Positions 22,071 to 34,321 of a stretch of DNA of 64,000 nt are shown here, piece after piece. This stretch comes from Pegoplata infirma (taxonomy: Eukaryota; Arthropoda; Insecta; Diptera; Anthomyiidae). Below the pieces are notes generated by a model that did not search any database, had not been told where the DNA came from, and was given only the letters and a program-made list of their open reading frames with translations. The stretch spans positions 208,881,736 to 208,945,735 of the forward strand of contig OY992537.1 of the NCBI GenBank assembly GCA_963921195.1, in the 5' to 3' direction. Each line of letters opens with the position of its first letter. The stretch's first letter is position 1. The position numbers were made by a program, and so were the translations under genes.

Positions 22071-23958
22071 AGCAATTAATATAAAAATTTTGAATAGAAT
22101 TTTTTTTATCGATAAATACACAAGTTTTCTATAGAAAATTGTGTTGTATCAATATATCGATAACTATACAAATTTTCTATAGAAAATTTTGTTTTATCGA
22201 TAACTGTAGACAATTTTGTGTTTTCGATAAACTACACAAATTTTATATAGAGTTACAAATGTTTATACAAATTTTTTATAAAAAATTTTGTGTTATCGAT
22301 GTTACGATAACTAAACAAATTTTCTATAGAAAATTTTGTGCTATATTGATAACTATACAAATTTTCTACAGAAAATTTTTTTTATCGATATATCGATAAG
22401 TATACAAATTTTCTATATAAAATGCTGTGTTATCGATATATCGATAACTATACAAACTATCAAAAGACAATTTTGTGTCATCGATGTATAGATAACTATA
22501 GAAATACTCTATAGAAAAATTTGTGTAATTCATACTTCGATAAGTATACAAATTTTCCATAGAACATTTTCTATTATCGATATGTCGATAACTACAAAAA
22601 TTTTAATGGAATATTTTGAGTTATCGATATGCCGGTAACTATTCAAATTTTCGATACATTGATAACTGTACAAATTTAATGTTATCGATAATTCGATAAC
22701 TATACAAATTTTCTATAGAAAATATTGTTTTATCAAAATTTTTAATAGAAAAATTTTCAATAGAAAATTTCGTTTTATCAATATATCGATAAAGATAATA
22801 CACATTTTTCAATAGAAAATTTTGTTTTATCTATATATCGATAACTATACAAATTTTTTAATGAAAATATCGTCACATCGATAACTATACAAATTTTTCT
22901 AAAGAAAATGTTGTTTTATCGAAATACTCATAACTATAAAAACATTTTATACAAAATTTTGTGTTATCGATATATCGATAGCTATCCAAATTGTCTATAG
23001 AATTGCTATAGAAATTGCTACACAAAATTTTAATAGAAAATTCTGTTTAACCGATATGTTGTGTTATCGATGAATCGATAACTTTACAAGGTTTCTGTAT
23101 AAAATTATGTTTTATTAATATATTGACCATTTGCAAATTTTTCTATAGATATTTTTCTTAAGCAAACGTTGTGTTATCGAAAAGTCGATAACTATAGAAT
23201 TATCTATAGAAAGTTTTGTGTTATCAATGTATAGAAAACTTGTAGTTTTATATAAAAATTTTGTGTAATCGATAAATCAATAACTATACAAATTTTCTAT
23301 TAAAATTTGGTGTTATCGATACATCGATAATTATAAAATTTACTATAGAACATTTTTAGTATGATCGATAGAAAAGTATGTGTTATCGATAACTATACAA
23401 ATTTTCTAGAGAGTTGCTATACAAATTGCTCTACAAACTTTCTATAGAAAATTTTGTGTTATCGATAACTGATACAATTTTCTGTTTAAAAAAATGCGTT
23501 ATCGATGTATCGATAACTGTAGAAATTTTCTATATAAAATTATTTTTTATTGATGTATTCATACCTTTACAAATTTTCTATAGAAAATTTTGTGTTTTCG
23601 ATGCATCGATAACTATACAAATTGTTAATAGAAAATTTTGTGTTATCGACATATCGATAACCATACAAATTTTTTATATAAAATGTTGTGTTATCGATAT
23701 ATCGATAATTTTTCTATAGAAAATGTTATGTTATCGATAACTACACAATTTTTTTATAAAAAAATTTTGTTTTATCGATATATCGATAGCTATACAAATT
23801 TTTTAATAGCAAATTTTAGGCTATCGATAATAAAAAAAATTCAAAACAAAACAATAAAAGATTTTTTTTATAGAAAATTTTTTTATTTTTGATATATCGA
23901 TAACTATACAAATTTGCTATTGAAAATTTTGTGCTATCGATATGTCAATAACTATGGC
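22071..23958 (+). repeat. Satellite B array, forward orientation
   Basis: Same monomer and strand as 15140-17135, with the AAAATTTTGTGTTATCG link. Several monomers are fused or lack the first dyad. Small open frames here (for example 22139-22399) are translations of the repeat. Confidence 0.9.
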
Positions 23959-24351
23959 TAGGATTTCCATGCACTGGAAAATCGAAAATTTGCGCTTAAA
24001 TAAGGGTTCAAGTTGAAAAAATGCAGAAGAAAAATTGAATTTTTTAAAAATTATAGACATTTCTGGTATTCCCATACCGGTTTCAAACACTCCAGTTAGT
24101 GTTATCATCAGTAGGATTTTAAGTGTCGGTTTGTCTTGTTAATGGAAATTGTTTTTGCTTATTTATGCTAAACAATTGAAAAATATGCATCAAAATATGA
24201 AAAAATATGCATTTTCACTAAAATATGCCGAAATGGTGAAAAAAATCGATGGCATTTCGACGCAAATTTATTAATTTAAAAAGTAAATTGATCGATATCA
24301 TTTTTAGACTATCGACTAAAAACAGGCATTTGCACGGAAATTGCAGTCCTA
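23959..24351. mobile_element. hAT-like relic with TAGGA...CATGCA ends
   Basis: Left end TAGGATTTCCATGCACTGG; right end, inverted, TAGGACTGCAATTTCCGTGC. The interior has AATATGCATTTT words like those at 31627-33074. No matching 8-bp duplication remains. A Penelope-like 3' fragment lies inside at 24001-24158. Satellite B flanks both sides. Confidence 0.6.
24001..24158 (-). ncRNA. Dispersed Penelope-type 3' fragment with CTGATGA-hairpin-GAAA motif, copy 1
   Basis: About 157 bp nearly identical to 46308-46463. On the minus strand CTGATGA (24111-24105), a perfect 6-bp stem AACACT/AGTGTT with a 6-nt loop, then GAAA (24084-24081), followed by a second hairpin GGTAT/ATACC (24078-24065). The arrangement matches the motif in the 3' UTR at 11271-11306. 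I infer it is the 3' end of a Penelope-like element; no RT sequence is attached. Confidence 0.5.
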
Positions 24352-24782
24352 TCAAAATGTTCTATAGAAAATTATGTGATATAGATTTTTTTAACAATTT
24401 TTGAAAATAATTTGTGCAGCTACAGACATAAAAATTCCTTCGTCCTTATAACTCCCCACATACACTTACTCCCACTAAAGTCCTTGAATCATTTAATCAT
24501 TCCATACATTTCAAATGATATATAATATTCAAGTTTATTTTTAACCTTAAGGGTAAATGTTTTAAAAAGGATACAATTATATCTTAGAAAAACTCACTAT
24601 TATGAAAACAACATAAATTAACCACAGTTTTAAAATAATTTAGCATTTTTTTTTGCTCATCTCATACTGTTACTTACTTTAACAAAAGGAAAAAGGATAT
24701 AAACTCCAAGAAATGTGTATACAAACACTAGTTCTTTGCAAAAGGAAAAAAAAAACATTCTTCGTGTTTAGAAATAAAGAAA
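24352..24782. other. Satellite B tail, then non-coding spacer
   Basis: Satellite words continue to about 24390 (TTCTATAGAAAATTATGTG). The rest is AT-rich and carries no recognised feature. Confidence 0.5.
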
Positions 24783-25440
24783 AACAAGTAAAAAAGTTAA
24801 ATTCGGCCTTGCCGAATGTAGTGATACCCTCCACAATTTCAAAAAGATTATTGCAAAAAACTTTAGTTAAAAGGAAATAACTCAAAAAAAAAAAATTAAA
24901 AAAAAAAAAAAAAATAAAAAAAAAAATTTTGGTAAAAAAAAATCCGCGATTTTTTTCTTTTTTTGTCAAAAAATATGTTCGTACTTGTTTAAATACCATT
25001 TAGTGCTCAATTATGTTCACATATGTCAACCAGAAGCCGAATTAAAGCATTTTGTATTTTTAGGTTATGTTGAATGTACTGAAATTTTTGAGGTGTGCTT
25101 ACATTTTCGTTCATAACTTTTGAACCGCTGAACCGATATCGCTCAAATGCAATACCAAACTTCTCGGGAGAACTTCCAATAAATATGTTAAGTTTCAGTC
25201 ATCTCTGTGCAGTATTTCGTCCGATAGAGCATTTTCCACAGACAGACAGACAGACAGACGGACAGACGGACAGACGGACAGACGGACAGACGGACAGACG
25301 GACATCGCTAGAATGTCTTAAAATCGATCGGGCATCATGAATATATATACTTTATGGGGTCCCAGACCGATATTTCGATGAGTTACAAACAGAATGACAA
25401 ACTTATATATACCCTCTATCACTAAGTGGAGGGTATAAAA
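24783..25440 (+). mobile_element. Mini-me-like element, type A, complete copy
   Basis: Starts ACAAGTAAAAAAGTTAAATT and CGGCCTTGCCGAATGTAG, then TACCCTCCAC; ends AGTGGAGGGTATAAAAA. The middle has a long GACAGACG tract (25236-25302), ACATCGCTAGAATGTCTTA, then TATATATACTTTATGGGG. A GACA/GACG (GTCY) tract and a TA tract around a conserved core is the layout described for dipteran mini-me elements. A frame over 25095-25340 recurs in other copies only because the repeat does. Confidence 0.75.
25236..25302 (+). repeat. GACA/GACG microsatellite
   Basis: Tandem GACAGACG units inside the mini-me-like element. The longest such tract in the window. Confidence 0.9.
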
Positions 25441-25870
25441 AGGACAAAATTATATGACAGCTGTAGGCCATACAAAATACACAAGTACTGAAATAAAGTA
25501 AAAGAAAACATAATTATAAAATAAGTACAAGTAAGCTGTAGAGGTGTGTTGGAGTGGGAGTAGAAACAAAAGTATGAGTTACACAGAGAAAAAACTGGGA
25601 AGACGAAAAAAAAAACTAAACTAACATAAAATGTCATTAAAACAAGGAGAAAAAAAACAACACACAAACACACACACAAGTAACTGTAAATGAACGTCTT
25701 TAATACAATATTATAAAATGAAAGGAGTATAAAGGAAATAAATATATACAGACAAAGAAAGGACATGAAATAGTTTTCAAAATCCACTAAGTAATGAAGG
25801 ATTTCAAATGATACCATAACGTGCAAAATTAAAGAAAATACACTAAATTTTTTAAAATCGATCAAGGATG
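25441..25870. other. Non-coding spacer between mini-me-like element and satellite B
   Basis: A-rich with a short (AC)n run at about 25660-25680. The minus strand is open for 147 codons (25422-25865), but the product is almost all Phe, Leu, Ser, Val and Ile with no conserved motif and overlaps the element end, so I do not call a gene. Confidence 0.5.
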
Positions 25871-28344
25871 AATAGAATATTTGTATTGATATTGATAAAA
25901 ATGTCTATAGAAAATTAAATAGTTATAGATAAATCGATAACACAAAACTTTCTATTGAAAATTTGTATAGTTGTCGATATATTGATATTTTTCTAGGGAA
26001 AATTTGAATGGTTATCGACAAACCGATAACAAAATTTTTTTGCACAAATTTTTCTATTGAAAATTTGTGTAGTGGTCGATATATCGATAATTTTCTAGAA
26101 ACTTTGAATTGTTATCGATAAACCGACAACAAAAACTTTTTTGTAGAAAATTTTGTATAGTTACTGATGTACCACTAACACAAAATTTCTTATAGCAAAT
26201 TTAAATCGTTGTCGATATACCGATAACACAAAATTTATTTATCTATGGAGAATTTTAATAGTTATTATATCAATTGATATCACAATTTTTTTTTCTAAAA
26301 TCGGTAAATCGGTACATCGATAACACAATATTTTCTATAGAAAATTTCGACAACACAAAATTTTGAATAAAAAATTTTTATAGTTATCGATTTCACAATA
26401 TTTTCTATCAAAAATTTTTATAATTATCAATAAATCGATAACACACAATTTTCTAGAAAAAATTTTATCGTTATCCATATCTCGATAACACAAAATTTTC
26501 TTTAGGAAATTTGTTCAGTTATCAATGCAACGATAATACAAAATGTATCGATAACAGAAAAATTCCTATAGCTAATTTTATATAGTAATCGATTAACCGA
26601 CAAAAAAAAATTATATAGAAAATTTAATATATTTATCGATCACACAAAGTTTCCTATAAGAAATTTGATATTGTTATCGATATGTTGATAAGCACACAAT
26701 TTGTTTAGAAAATTTAATATAGCTTTTAAAATATCAGTAACACAATGTTTTCAGAAGAAAATTTGTGTAGTTATCATTACATCGATAACACAAAATTTTC
26801 TATAGAAAATGTGTTTAGTTATCGATTACACAAAATTGCCTATAAATAATTCGTATGGCTATCCATATTTCGATAACACAAAACTCTTCATAGAAAATTT
26901 TTGGAATTATTTTTAATAAAAAAATTGCATAATTGTCGATACATCGATTACCTAAAATTTAGTCTAGAAAATTTTATAAAGCTATCGATACAACGATAAC
27001 ACCAAATTTTTTATATAATTTTTTTTTGATATAATTATACATATATCGATAACACAAAAATGTCTATAGAAAATTTGTAAAGTTATCGATAAGTCGATTA
27101 CACTAAATTTTTATAAATAATTTGTATTTGTCGATGTATTTAGAACAGAAAATTTTGTGCACAAAATTTGTATAGTTATCAATATACTGAAAGCACAAAA
27201 TTTTCTATAGAAAAATTGTATAGTTCTCGATTTATAAATAATAAAAAATTTTCAATTGAACAGTTTTCGATTTATCGTCAACAATAAATTTTCTATAGAA
27301 AATTTGTAGAATTATTGATATAACGATAACCCAAAAATTGCTATAAAAAAATTAGATATAATTATCGATAAATCGATAACACAAAATTTTGTACAGAAAA
27401 TTTGATATAATTATCGTTACATCGATAACACAAAATTGTTTATAGAAAATTTTATGTAGTTATCAAAACATCGATAACAGAAAATTTTGAATAGAAAATT
27501 TGTTAAAGTTATCGATACACCAAATTTTTAACTAAAACACAAAGCTTTCTATAGAAGATTTGCATAGTTATAGATACATCGATAACACAAAGTTTTCCAT
27601 AGAAAATTTCGAAATTAATATATCGCTTGCACAAAATGTTCTTTAGAAAAAAGTTATTGATAACACAAAATTTTCATAGAAAATTTGCATAATTATCGAT
27701 GTATCGATAACACAAAATTACATATAGAAAATTGGTAAAGTTATCGATAAAAAAAATTATATAGTTATCGATAGCACAAAACTTTCCATAAAAAATTTGT
27801 ATAGTTATCTATATATCGATAATAAAAAATGTTTCACAGAAAATTTGTATAGTTATCGATAATAAAAAATGTTTCACAGAATATTTGTATTGCTATCGAT
27901 AACTCAAAATTTTGTATAGATCATTTCTATAGTTATCGATATAAAGATAATAAAAACTTTCTAAAAAAAATTTTATAGCTATCGATATTTGTAAATGTTT
28001 GTATAGTTATCAATAATACAAAATTTTCTACATCGATAACACAAAAATTTCTAAAGAAAATTTCTTAAGTATAGAAATTGTATAGTTGTCGATACATCGA
28101 TTCAACGGCGTATGCAGGACTGTTTTTTCAGGGCCCAACAACAACAACAAAAAAAATTTTGTTGTTTTTTTCGTGAGATTCGTGTTTTCCAATACATATA
28201 AAAAAAATATTTTTTTGTTGTTGTTGTTGGGCCCCCCCCTGTATACGCCAATGCATCGATTACACAAAATTTTTTATAGAAAATTTGTATACTTATTAAA
28301 ATTTTAAAAACACAAAATTTTTAATAAAAAAAACTTGTATAGTA
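25871..28344 (-). repeat. Satellite B array, reverse orientation
   Basis: Here the plus strand reads CGATAACACAAAATTTTC then TATAGAAAATTTGTATAG then TTATCG, the reverse complement of the 15140-23958 arrays. Monomers are more diverged than in the other arrays. A small local duplication of about 50 bp with AATGTTTCACAGA occurs at 27825-27885. Confidence 0.9.
28107..28249. mobile_element. Short palindromic MITE with GGGCCCAACAACAACAACAA arms, copy 1
   Basis: Left end GGCGTATGCAGG and right end CCTGTATACGCC are inverted, followed inward on both sides by GGGCCCAACAACAACAACAA. About 143 bp, inserted in satellite B. The same element occurs inverted at 44255-44400. Confidence 0.8.
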
Positions 28345-29450
28345 GAGTGTCCCTTATTTTGGAAATGTTGGAAATCTTGAGACGGTACCCGCTCATTTTT
28401 TTCCTTTTGACTTAAAAATAACTCAGGAAAAATTTTACGCCCCTAGGACCACGCCTTCCCTACGCGACGGGGCCTTAAAGAGCGGGGCCTAAAAAATAAT
28501 TTTTCCATACAAACCAAAAAAATTTTTTTTTGATTTTTAATTTTTTTGTTATTAATTATTATATTACTTGGTTTGCTTATTCACGACAAAAAATTTGATT
28601 TTGGAGGGATAAGTCTTTCAGCGCTAAAAAATTTTTCGCAAAAAAAAAATTTGGGCGGCCGGGGTCCTACAGTAAAAAATTTTTAAAAAATATTTTGTTT
28701 TAGTTTTGACCAGCAACGGTTTTAGCTGCTATGTTGCTTTAAATGATATATATTCCAAAAAAAAAATTATTCATATCTGTGACATCTTTATCTTTTTCGA
28801 AAAAAAAAATTTTGAGCCGTAGGAATCCTACGGTAAAAAATTTTTAAAAAATATTTTTTTTTAGTTTTGAAAAGCAATGGTTTTAGTTTTTATGTTGTTT
28901 TTAATGATATATATTCCAAAAAAAATATTATTCATATTTGTGACATTTTTATCGTGTATCGAAAAAAATCATCAATGCATTTTTTACCCTTTTTTAGAAC
29001 ACGATTAAGATGTCACAGATACAAAAAATATTTTTTTATGAATATATATCATTTAAAGCAATATAGCAGCTAAAACCGTTGCTGGTCAAAACTAAAAAAA
29101 AATATTTTTTAAAAATTTTTTACTGTAGGACCCCGGCGGCTCAAAATTTTTTTTTGCGAAAAATTTTTTAGCGCTGAAAGACTTATCCCACCAAAATCAA
29201 ATTTTTTGTTGTGAATAAGCAAACCAAGTAATATAATAAATAATAACAAAAAAATTAAAAATCAAAAAAAAAATTTTTTGGTTTGTATGGAAAAATGATT
29301 TTTTAGGCCCCGCTCTTTAAGGGCCCGTCGCGTAGGGAAGGCGTGGTCCTAGGGGCGTAAAATTTTTCCTGAGTTATTTTTAAGTCAAAAGGAAAAAAAT
29401 GAGCGGGTACCGTCTCAAGATTTCCAACATTTCCAAAATAAGGGACACTC
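28345..29450. mobile_element. Fold-back Tc1/mariner-like MITE, copy 2 (inverted relative to copy 1)
   Basis: Same ends (GAGTGTCCCTTATTTTGG) and nearly the same sequence as 7133-8237, with TA at 28343-28344 and 29451-29452. The additional internal unit with GAGCCGTAGGAATCCTACGG lies in the left arm here (about 28790-28940), but in the right arm in copy 1, so the two copies are in opposite orientation. Inserted in satellite B. Confidence 0.9.
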
Positions 29451-29452
29451 TA

Positions 29453-31626
29453 TTGTATAGTTATCGATATATCGATAATACAATTTTTTTAAAAAAATGG
29501 GCATATTTTTGATTTTTCAATACCTAAAAATTTTCTTAAGCTATTGATGAATCGATAACAGATAATGTTCTATAGAAAATGTGTATAGTTATCGATATAT
29601 CGATAACACCAAATGTTCTAAAGAAAATTTTTACAGTTTCCGATACACCAACAACACGACATTTTCTATAGAAAATTTAGTTAGTTATGTAGTTATCGAT
29701 AATTCCACAACAGAAAATTTTCTATAGAAAATTTTATAAATTTATCGATTTATCAATTTATCTATAACACAAAATTTTTTATGGAAAATTTGATATATTT
29801 ATCGATAACACAATTTTTTTATAGAAACTTTATTATAGTACTTAATATCTATTCGAAAACACTAATTTTTTACAGTAAATTTCTATAGTTATCGATAACG
29901 AAAAAATTCTGCGTAGCTATCACAATAGCGATAATGCAAAATTTTCTATAGAAAATACTTTTAGTAATCGATATATCAATATCTCAAAACATTCTATAAA
30001 ACAAATTGTAAAGATATCGATATATCGATAGCACAAAATTTTTCTGTAGAAAATTTGTATTGTTATAGATATATCTATAACACAAAGCTTCTATAGAAAA
30101 TTTTTATAGTCTACGATGAATCTATCACACACAATTTTCGATAGAAAACCGATCACACAAAATTTTATATAGAAAATCGATCACTCAAAATTTTCTATAG
30201 AAAATTTGTAAAGTTATCGACAACACAAAATATTTTATTAAAAATTTTATATAGTTGTCGGTTTATCGATAACACAAAATTTTTTATATAAAATTTGATA
30301 CAGTTATCGATATATCGAAAGCACAAACATTTTTATACAAAATTTTATATAGTTATCGATATACCGATAATACAAAATTGTCTAAAGAAAATCTGTATAG
30401 TTCGGTATATTATTAACACAAATTTTTTAATAGAAAATTTTTATAATAATCGGTATATCGATAACACAAAATATGTTTCAGAAAATTTTTATATTTATCG
30501 ATATATCGATAACACAACGTTTTCTAATGCAAATTTAAGTAAGTTACCTATAAAAATTTCTATAAAAAAATTGGTGTTATCGATATATTGATTACAATAC
30601 AAATTTTCTTTAGAGAATTTTGTGTTATCGGTATATTAATAAATTTTCTAAAACAAATTTTCTATAAAAAAATGTGCTTTCTCGATATATCCATAACTAT
30701 AAGCACTCTCTAGCGAAAATTTTGTGTTATCGATATATCGACAACTATAAACATTTTCTATAAATAGTTTTATTTTATCGATATAACGATAACGACACAA
30801 ATTTCGTTATTTATATTTCGATAACTATACCAATTTTTTATAAAAAATTTTAAGTTATCGATAACTATACAAATTTTCTATTAACAATATTTTGTGCTAT
30901 CGATATAACGATAACTATACAAATTTACTTTAGAAAACTTTGTGTTATCAATAACTATAAAATTTTCTATAGAAAATTTTTTATTATCGTTTTATCGATA
31001 AATACACTAAATTTATTATAGAAAATTATATTTTCTTCTATAGAAAATTTTGCGTTATCGATTACTATACAAATTTTATATAGAAAATTATCGATAACTA
31101 TAAAATTTTTCTATAGCAAATTTTGCATTATAGGTATATCGACAACACAAAATGTTTTATAGACAATTTTTATATATTTTTTATATATTTTATCGATATA
31201 TCGATAGCACAAAATTTTCTACGGCTAATTTTTTCTATAGAAAATTTTATAGTTATTGAAACACAAAATTTTCAAAAGAAAATTTGTGTAGTAATCAATA
31301 TATCGATAACACAAAATATCGTTAATAGAAAATTTGTGAAGTTATCGATAGCTCAACATAATTTATAAGAAATTTGTATAGTTATCGAAATATAAGTAAC
31401 ACGAAAATTTCTATCGAAATTTGTGTCGTTATCGTTATATTAATAATACAAAACTATCTATATAAAATTTGTGTAGTTATCGATATATCGATAGCACAAA
31501 ATTTTCTCTCGAGAGTGCCTATAGCTATCGAAAAAGCTCATTTTTTATAAAAAAAATTTGTTATAATAAATTTATTAATATATCGATAACACAAAATTCT
31601 ATTTAGAAAATTTTTATAGTAATCAG
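29453..31626. repeat. Satellite B array with orientation changes
   Basis: Reverse orientation from 29453 to about 30545, forward from about 30565 to 31125, then reverse again to about 31620. The switches are read from CGATAACACAAAATTTTC (reverse) against GATAACTATACAAATTTTC (forward). Confidence 0.85.
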
Positions 31627-33074
31627 TAGGGATGAGATTTCCATGCAAATGCATGTTTTTTGTCGATAGTCCAAAAACGATATCGACCAATTATCTTTCC
31701 GAATCAAGAAATTTGCGTTAAAATGGCATCGATTTGTTTTTGCATATTTTTGCATATTTTGGTGATAATTAGGGATCGCAATTTCCCGCACTTTTTCATT
31801 TCCCGGGAAAGCGGGAAAAATTTTTGAACTTCCCGGGATTCCCGTGATCCCGCAATAAAACAAGGCCTGATTCATTTAAAAGCAAATAAAATAAGAGTTC
31901 AGTCTTATAAAACAAAAAAATAACAAATTAAGCTAAAAACTCTATTTAAAATTGCAGATTTTTACGAAAATGCATATTTTTTTCATATTTTGTCATATAT
32001 AAGAAAACTGAAAAAATTACACGAATTTAAATTAATAAACATTGAAAATAAGTAAAAGTCACAAAAAATGCATAGTATTTATGAACTAATTCATAAGATT
32101 TTATTACTTCTTCATAATGTTTATAATGTGGAATTGAAAATATTAGAATTTTTTTATGAATAAAAAAATCAAAAATGTTATGAAAGGTTCATACATTTTT
32201 AAGAATTTGTTCATAAATGCTACGAATTTGGTTATTTGGCAATTTATTTTGTCTGTGTACAAATAAAAAAATATTTTTTTTATTATAAAAACAATTTTTT
32301 GAGTTGAAAATAAAAAATAAGGTTCATAGGTTTTCCTTTTAATAAAACCTTTTATAATTAAAAACGATTTTTTAATACTTTTTACGTTTTTAGTAAATAT
32401 TTTTGAATTTTTATTGCATATTTTTTATATTTAAGTGCATATTTCAAGCACATATTTTCGATTTCGTAGTGCGTGGAAATCGGAGCCCTTATTTTTAAAA
32501 ATTTATTGACCTTATTATAGCAGTTAACTTGTTTATGTACATTTTTAAAAATTCCCGGGAATCCCGCACAAATTTCCCGGGATTGCGGGAAATGAAAATT
32601 GACGAATTTTCCGGGAATCCCGGGACGGGAAATCCCGGGATACATTCTCTAGTGATAATGCATATTTTTCATATTTTGGTTTTAAATGCATATTTTCCGC
32701 ATTTTTGCAACTTTTAAGTGCATATTTTTGCATATTTTGGCATAAATTAGCAAAAAATACAATTTAAAATTTATTTCTTACAAAAACTATTTTAAATTTT
32801 AATAATTTATTTTCAAAATAAGATTTTTTTTTTTTTTTTAATTTTTTTTTATAGATTGTCTAAAAAAGTCTTGCTTATATAAAGTTTTAAATGTTACTAT
32901 TTAAACCTGTCGTTATTTTTTTAGGAAGTTTTTCCTATGAAAAAAAGATTTTTGTTGCACACTTTTTACTTTTTAGTGCATATTTTTATGTTTTTTAGTG
33001 CATATTTTGAATTTTTTAGCGCATATTTTAAGCGCATATTTTCGATTTTTTAGTGCATGAAAATCTCATCCCTA
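31627..33074. mobile_element. hAT-like element with TAGGGATGAGATTTCCATGC ends, carrying a nested element
   Basis: Left end TAGGGATGAGATTTCCATGC and inverted right end TAGGGATGAGATTTTCATGC. Flanking 8-mers GTAATCAG and GTAATAAC agree at 6 of 8 positions. The interior is made of TGCATATTTT repeats (31735-31765 and 32655-33050). A second hAT-like element sits at 31770-32651, so about 560 bp belong to this element. No transposase. Confidence 0.75.
31770..32651. mobile_element. Nested hAT-like miniature element with CCCGGGA-rich ends, 8-bp TSD
   Basis: Perfect 8-bp duplications GTGATAAT at 31762-31769 and 32652-32659. Ends TAGGGAT and ATTCTCTA; the subterminal regions are packed with TTCCCGGGAATCCCG words on both sides, inverted to each other. 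The centre is AT-rich. A similar CCCGGGAATT-rich block occurs at 42319-42425. Confidence 0.88.
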
Positions 33075-33230
33075 GTAATAACTCAAACAAATTTTATAGT
33101 TTTCGATAAATAACACAAAATTTTCTATAGAAAATTTTTGTAGTTATCGATAACACAAAACGTTTTATAGAAAATTTTTATAAATTCTGATTAATTTTTA
33201 TTAAAAAAAATATTTTTTTTTTTACCTGTA
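33075..33230 (-). repeat. Satellite B, reverse orientation, short block
   Basis: About three monomers (CACAAAATTTTCTATAGAAA) directly right of the hAT-like element, plus one isolated match at about 33330-33350. Confidence 0.75.
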
Positions 33231-34321
33231 AAATATTATATTTTGAGTAGGTTTATTCTAGCTCGAGGTCATTACTTCCTTTAATAATTAAAACTATGAT
33301 ATTCTCATCGAATAATTTACAAGAAAATTTGTATAGTTATCGATAACGCAAAATTTTGTTGTAAATTTGTTAAATATTATTTTCTTTACAAATTTTAGAT
33401 AAACTTATTTAAATCTATTTCCAGGTAAGCCTTTAGCTATCCATACAAACATTACTTCCTACTTACCTAAACTCACACACACACACACACACTCACAATT
33501 ATCCTTTCTAACTGTTTTAAACATAAAGTAGCATTCAACATTTCTTTTTTGTGTACTTTGTTTTTATTTTTTAATTAGTTAGAAACTTCTTGTTAATAGG
33601 AGACCTCTTTTAAGAATACAACATAGAGACAAAATGAAGAATAACAATTTTACTGAAAAAAAGGGTTTTGAATTTAATTTTGTAAAAAAAACAAAAAAAA
33701 ACACATAGAAACAAGTAGTGTAGTTTAAGTTACAAAAGGTGTTAAACATTAACATGTACTTGTAATTTCTGGCTACATACTTCTAAGTATTCGTTTGTAT
33801 TTTAATTCAGAAAATAAGCTTTTTACATCATCTACACTTATAAAGTCAACATTTTTTTAATAATTTTTTTTTTTATTACTGAAAAATGTTCTTTTACAGG
33901 TGAACATTGTGGTAAAGGATATTATGAGTTTGTGGTAATGTATGCAACATAGGTATATAGAAAGTTTATATACTTATGGACATAATTTTACGTATATAAA
34001 AAAAAATCTATTTTGTTAGAGTTGTTGAAGCCTTTTTTGCTAAAAGCAGGGAATATATGGAAATTAAAAAGTTAGAGAGGTTAAATTTATAACGAGCTTA
34101 AAGGAGAACAACTTAAATATCGGTTGGCCACTTTGGTCTTAATGAAATGCGAATTGCAGTAAATTGATACTTTTTAGAATGGGAATAATATTTTTCTACC
34201 TATTTTTCAATATCTGGTAAATTATAAGGCCTCAGTACCTAATAATTGAGGACGGCAAATTTGAGGTCAATCGGCTAAAATTTACCCGTAAAACCCGGAG
34301 ATCAATGTTTTGATATTAAAC
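33231..34321. other. About 1.1 kb without a gene
   Basis: AT-rich with a (CA)n tract at 33473-33497. At about 33915-33960 AAAGGATATTATGAGTTTGT resembles the start of the element at 47068. No coding sequence. Confidence 0.5.
33473..33497 (+). repeat. (CA)n microsatellite
   Basis: Uninterrupted CA repeat of about 12 units, flanked by CTCACA on both sides. Confidence 0.9.

Noticed and set aside
23959..24351. 8-bp target duplication for the TAGGA...CATGCA relic
   Set aside because: The flanking 8-mers ACTATGGC and TCAAAATG do not match; assignment rests on the ends and interior words only.
25095..25340. 81-codon frame recurring at 52129-52323 and partly at 41989-42213, suggesting a conserved small protein
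   Set aside because: All occurrences lie at the same place in mini-me-like repeats; the similarity is that of the repeat DNA and the frame runs into the GACA microsatellite.
25422..25865. 147-codon minus-strand frame, hydrophobic, membrane-protein-like
   Set aside because: Composed almost only of residues encoded by T-rich codons, overlaps a mobile-element end, and has no recognisable motif.
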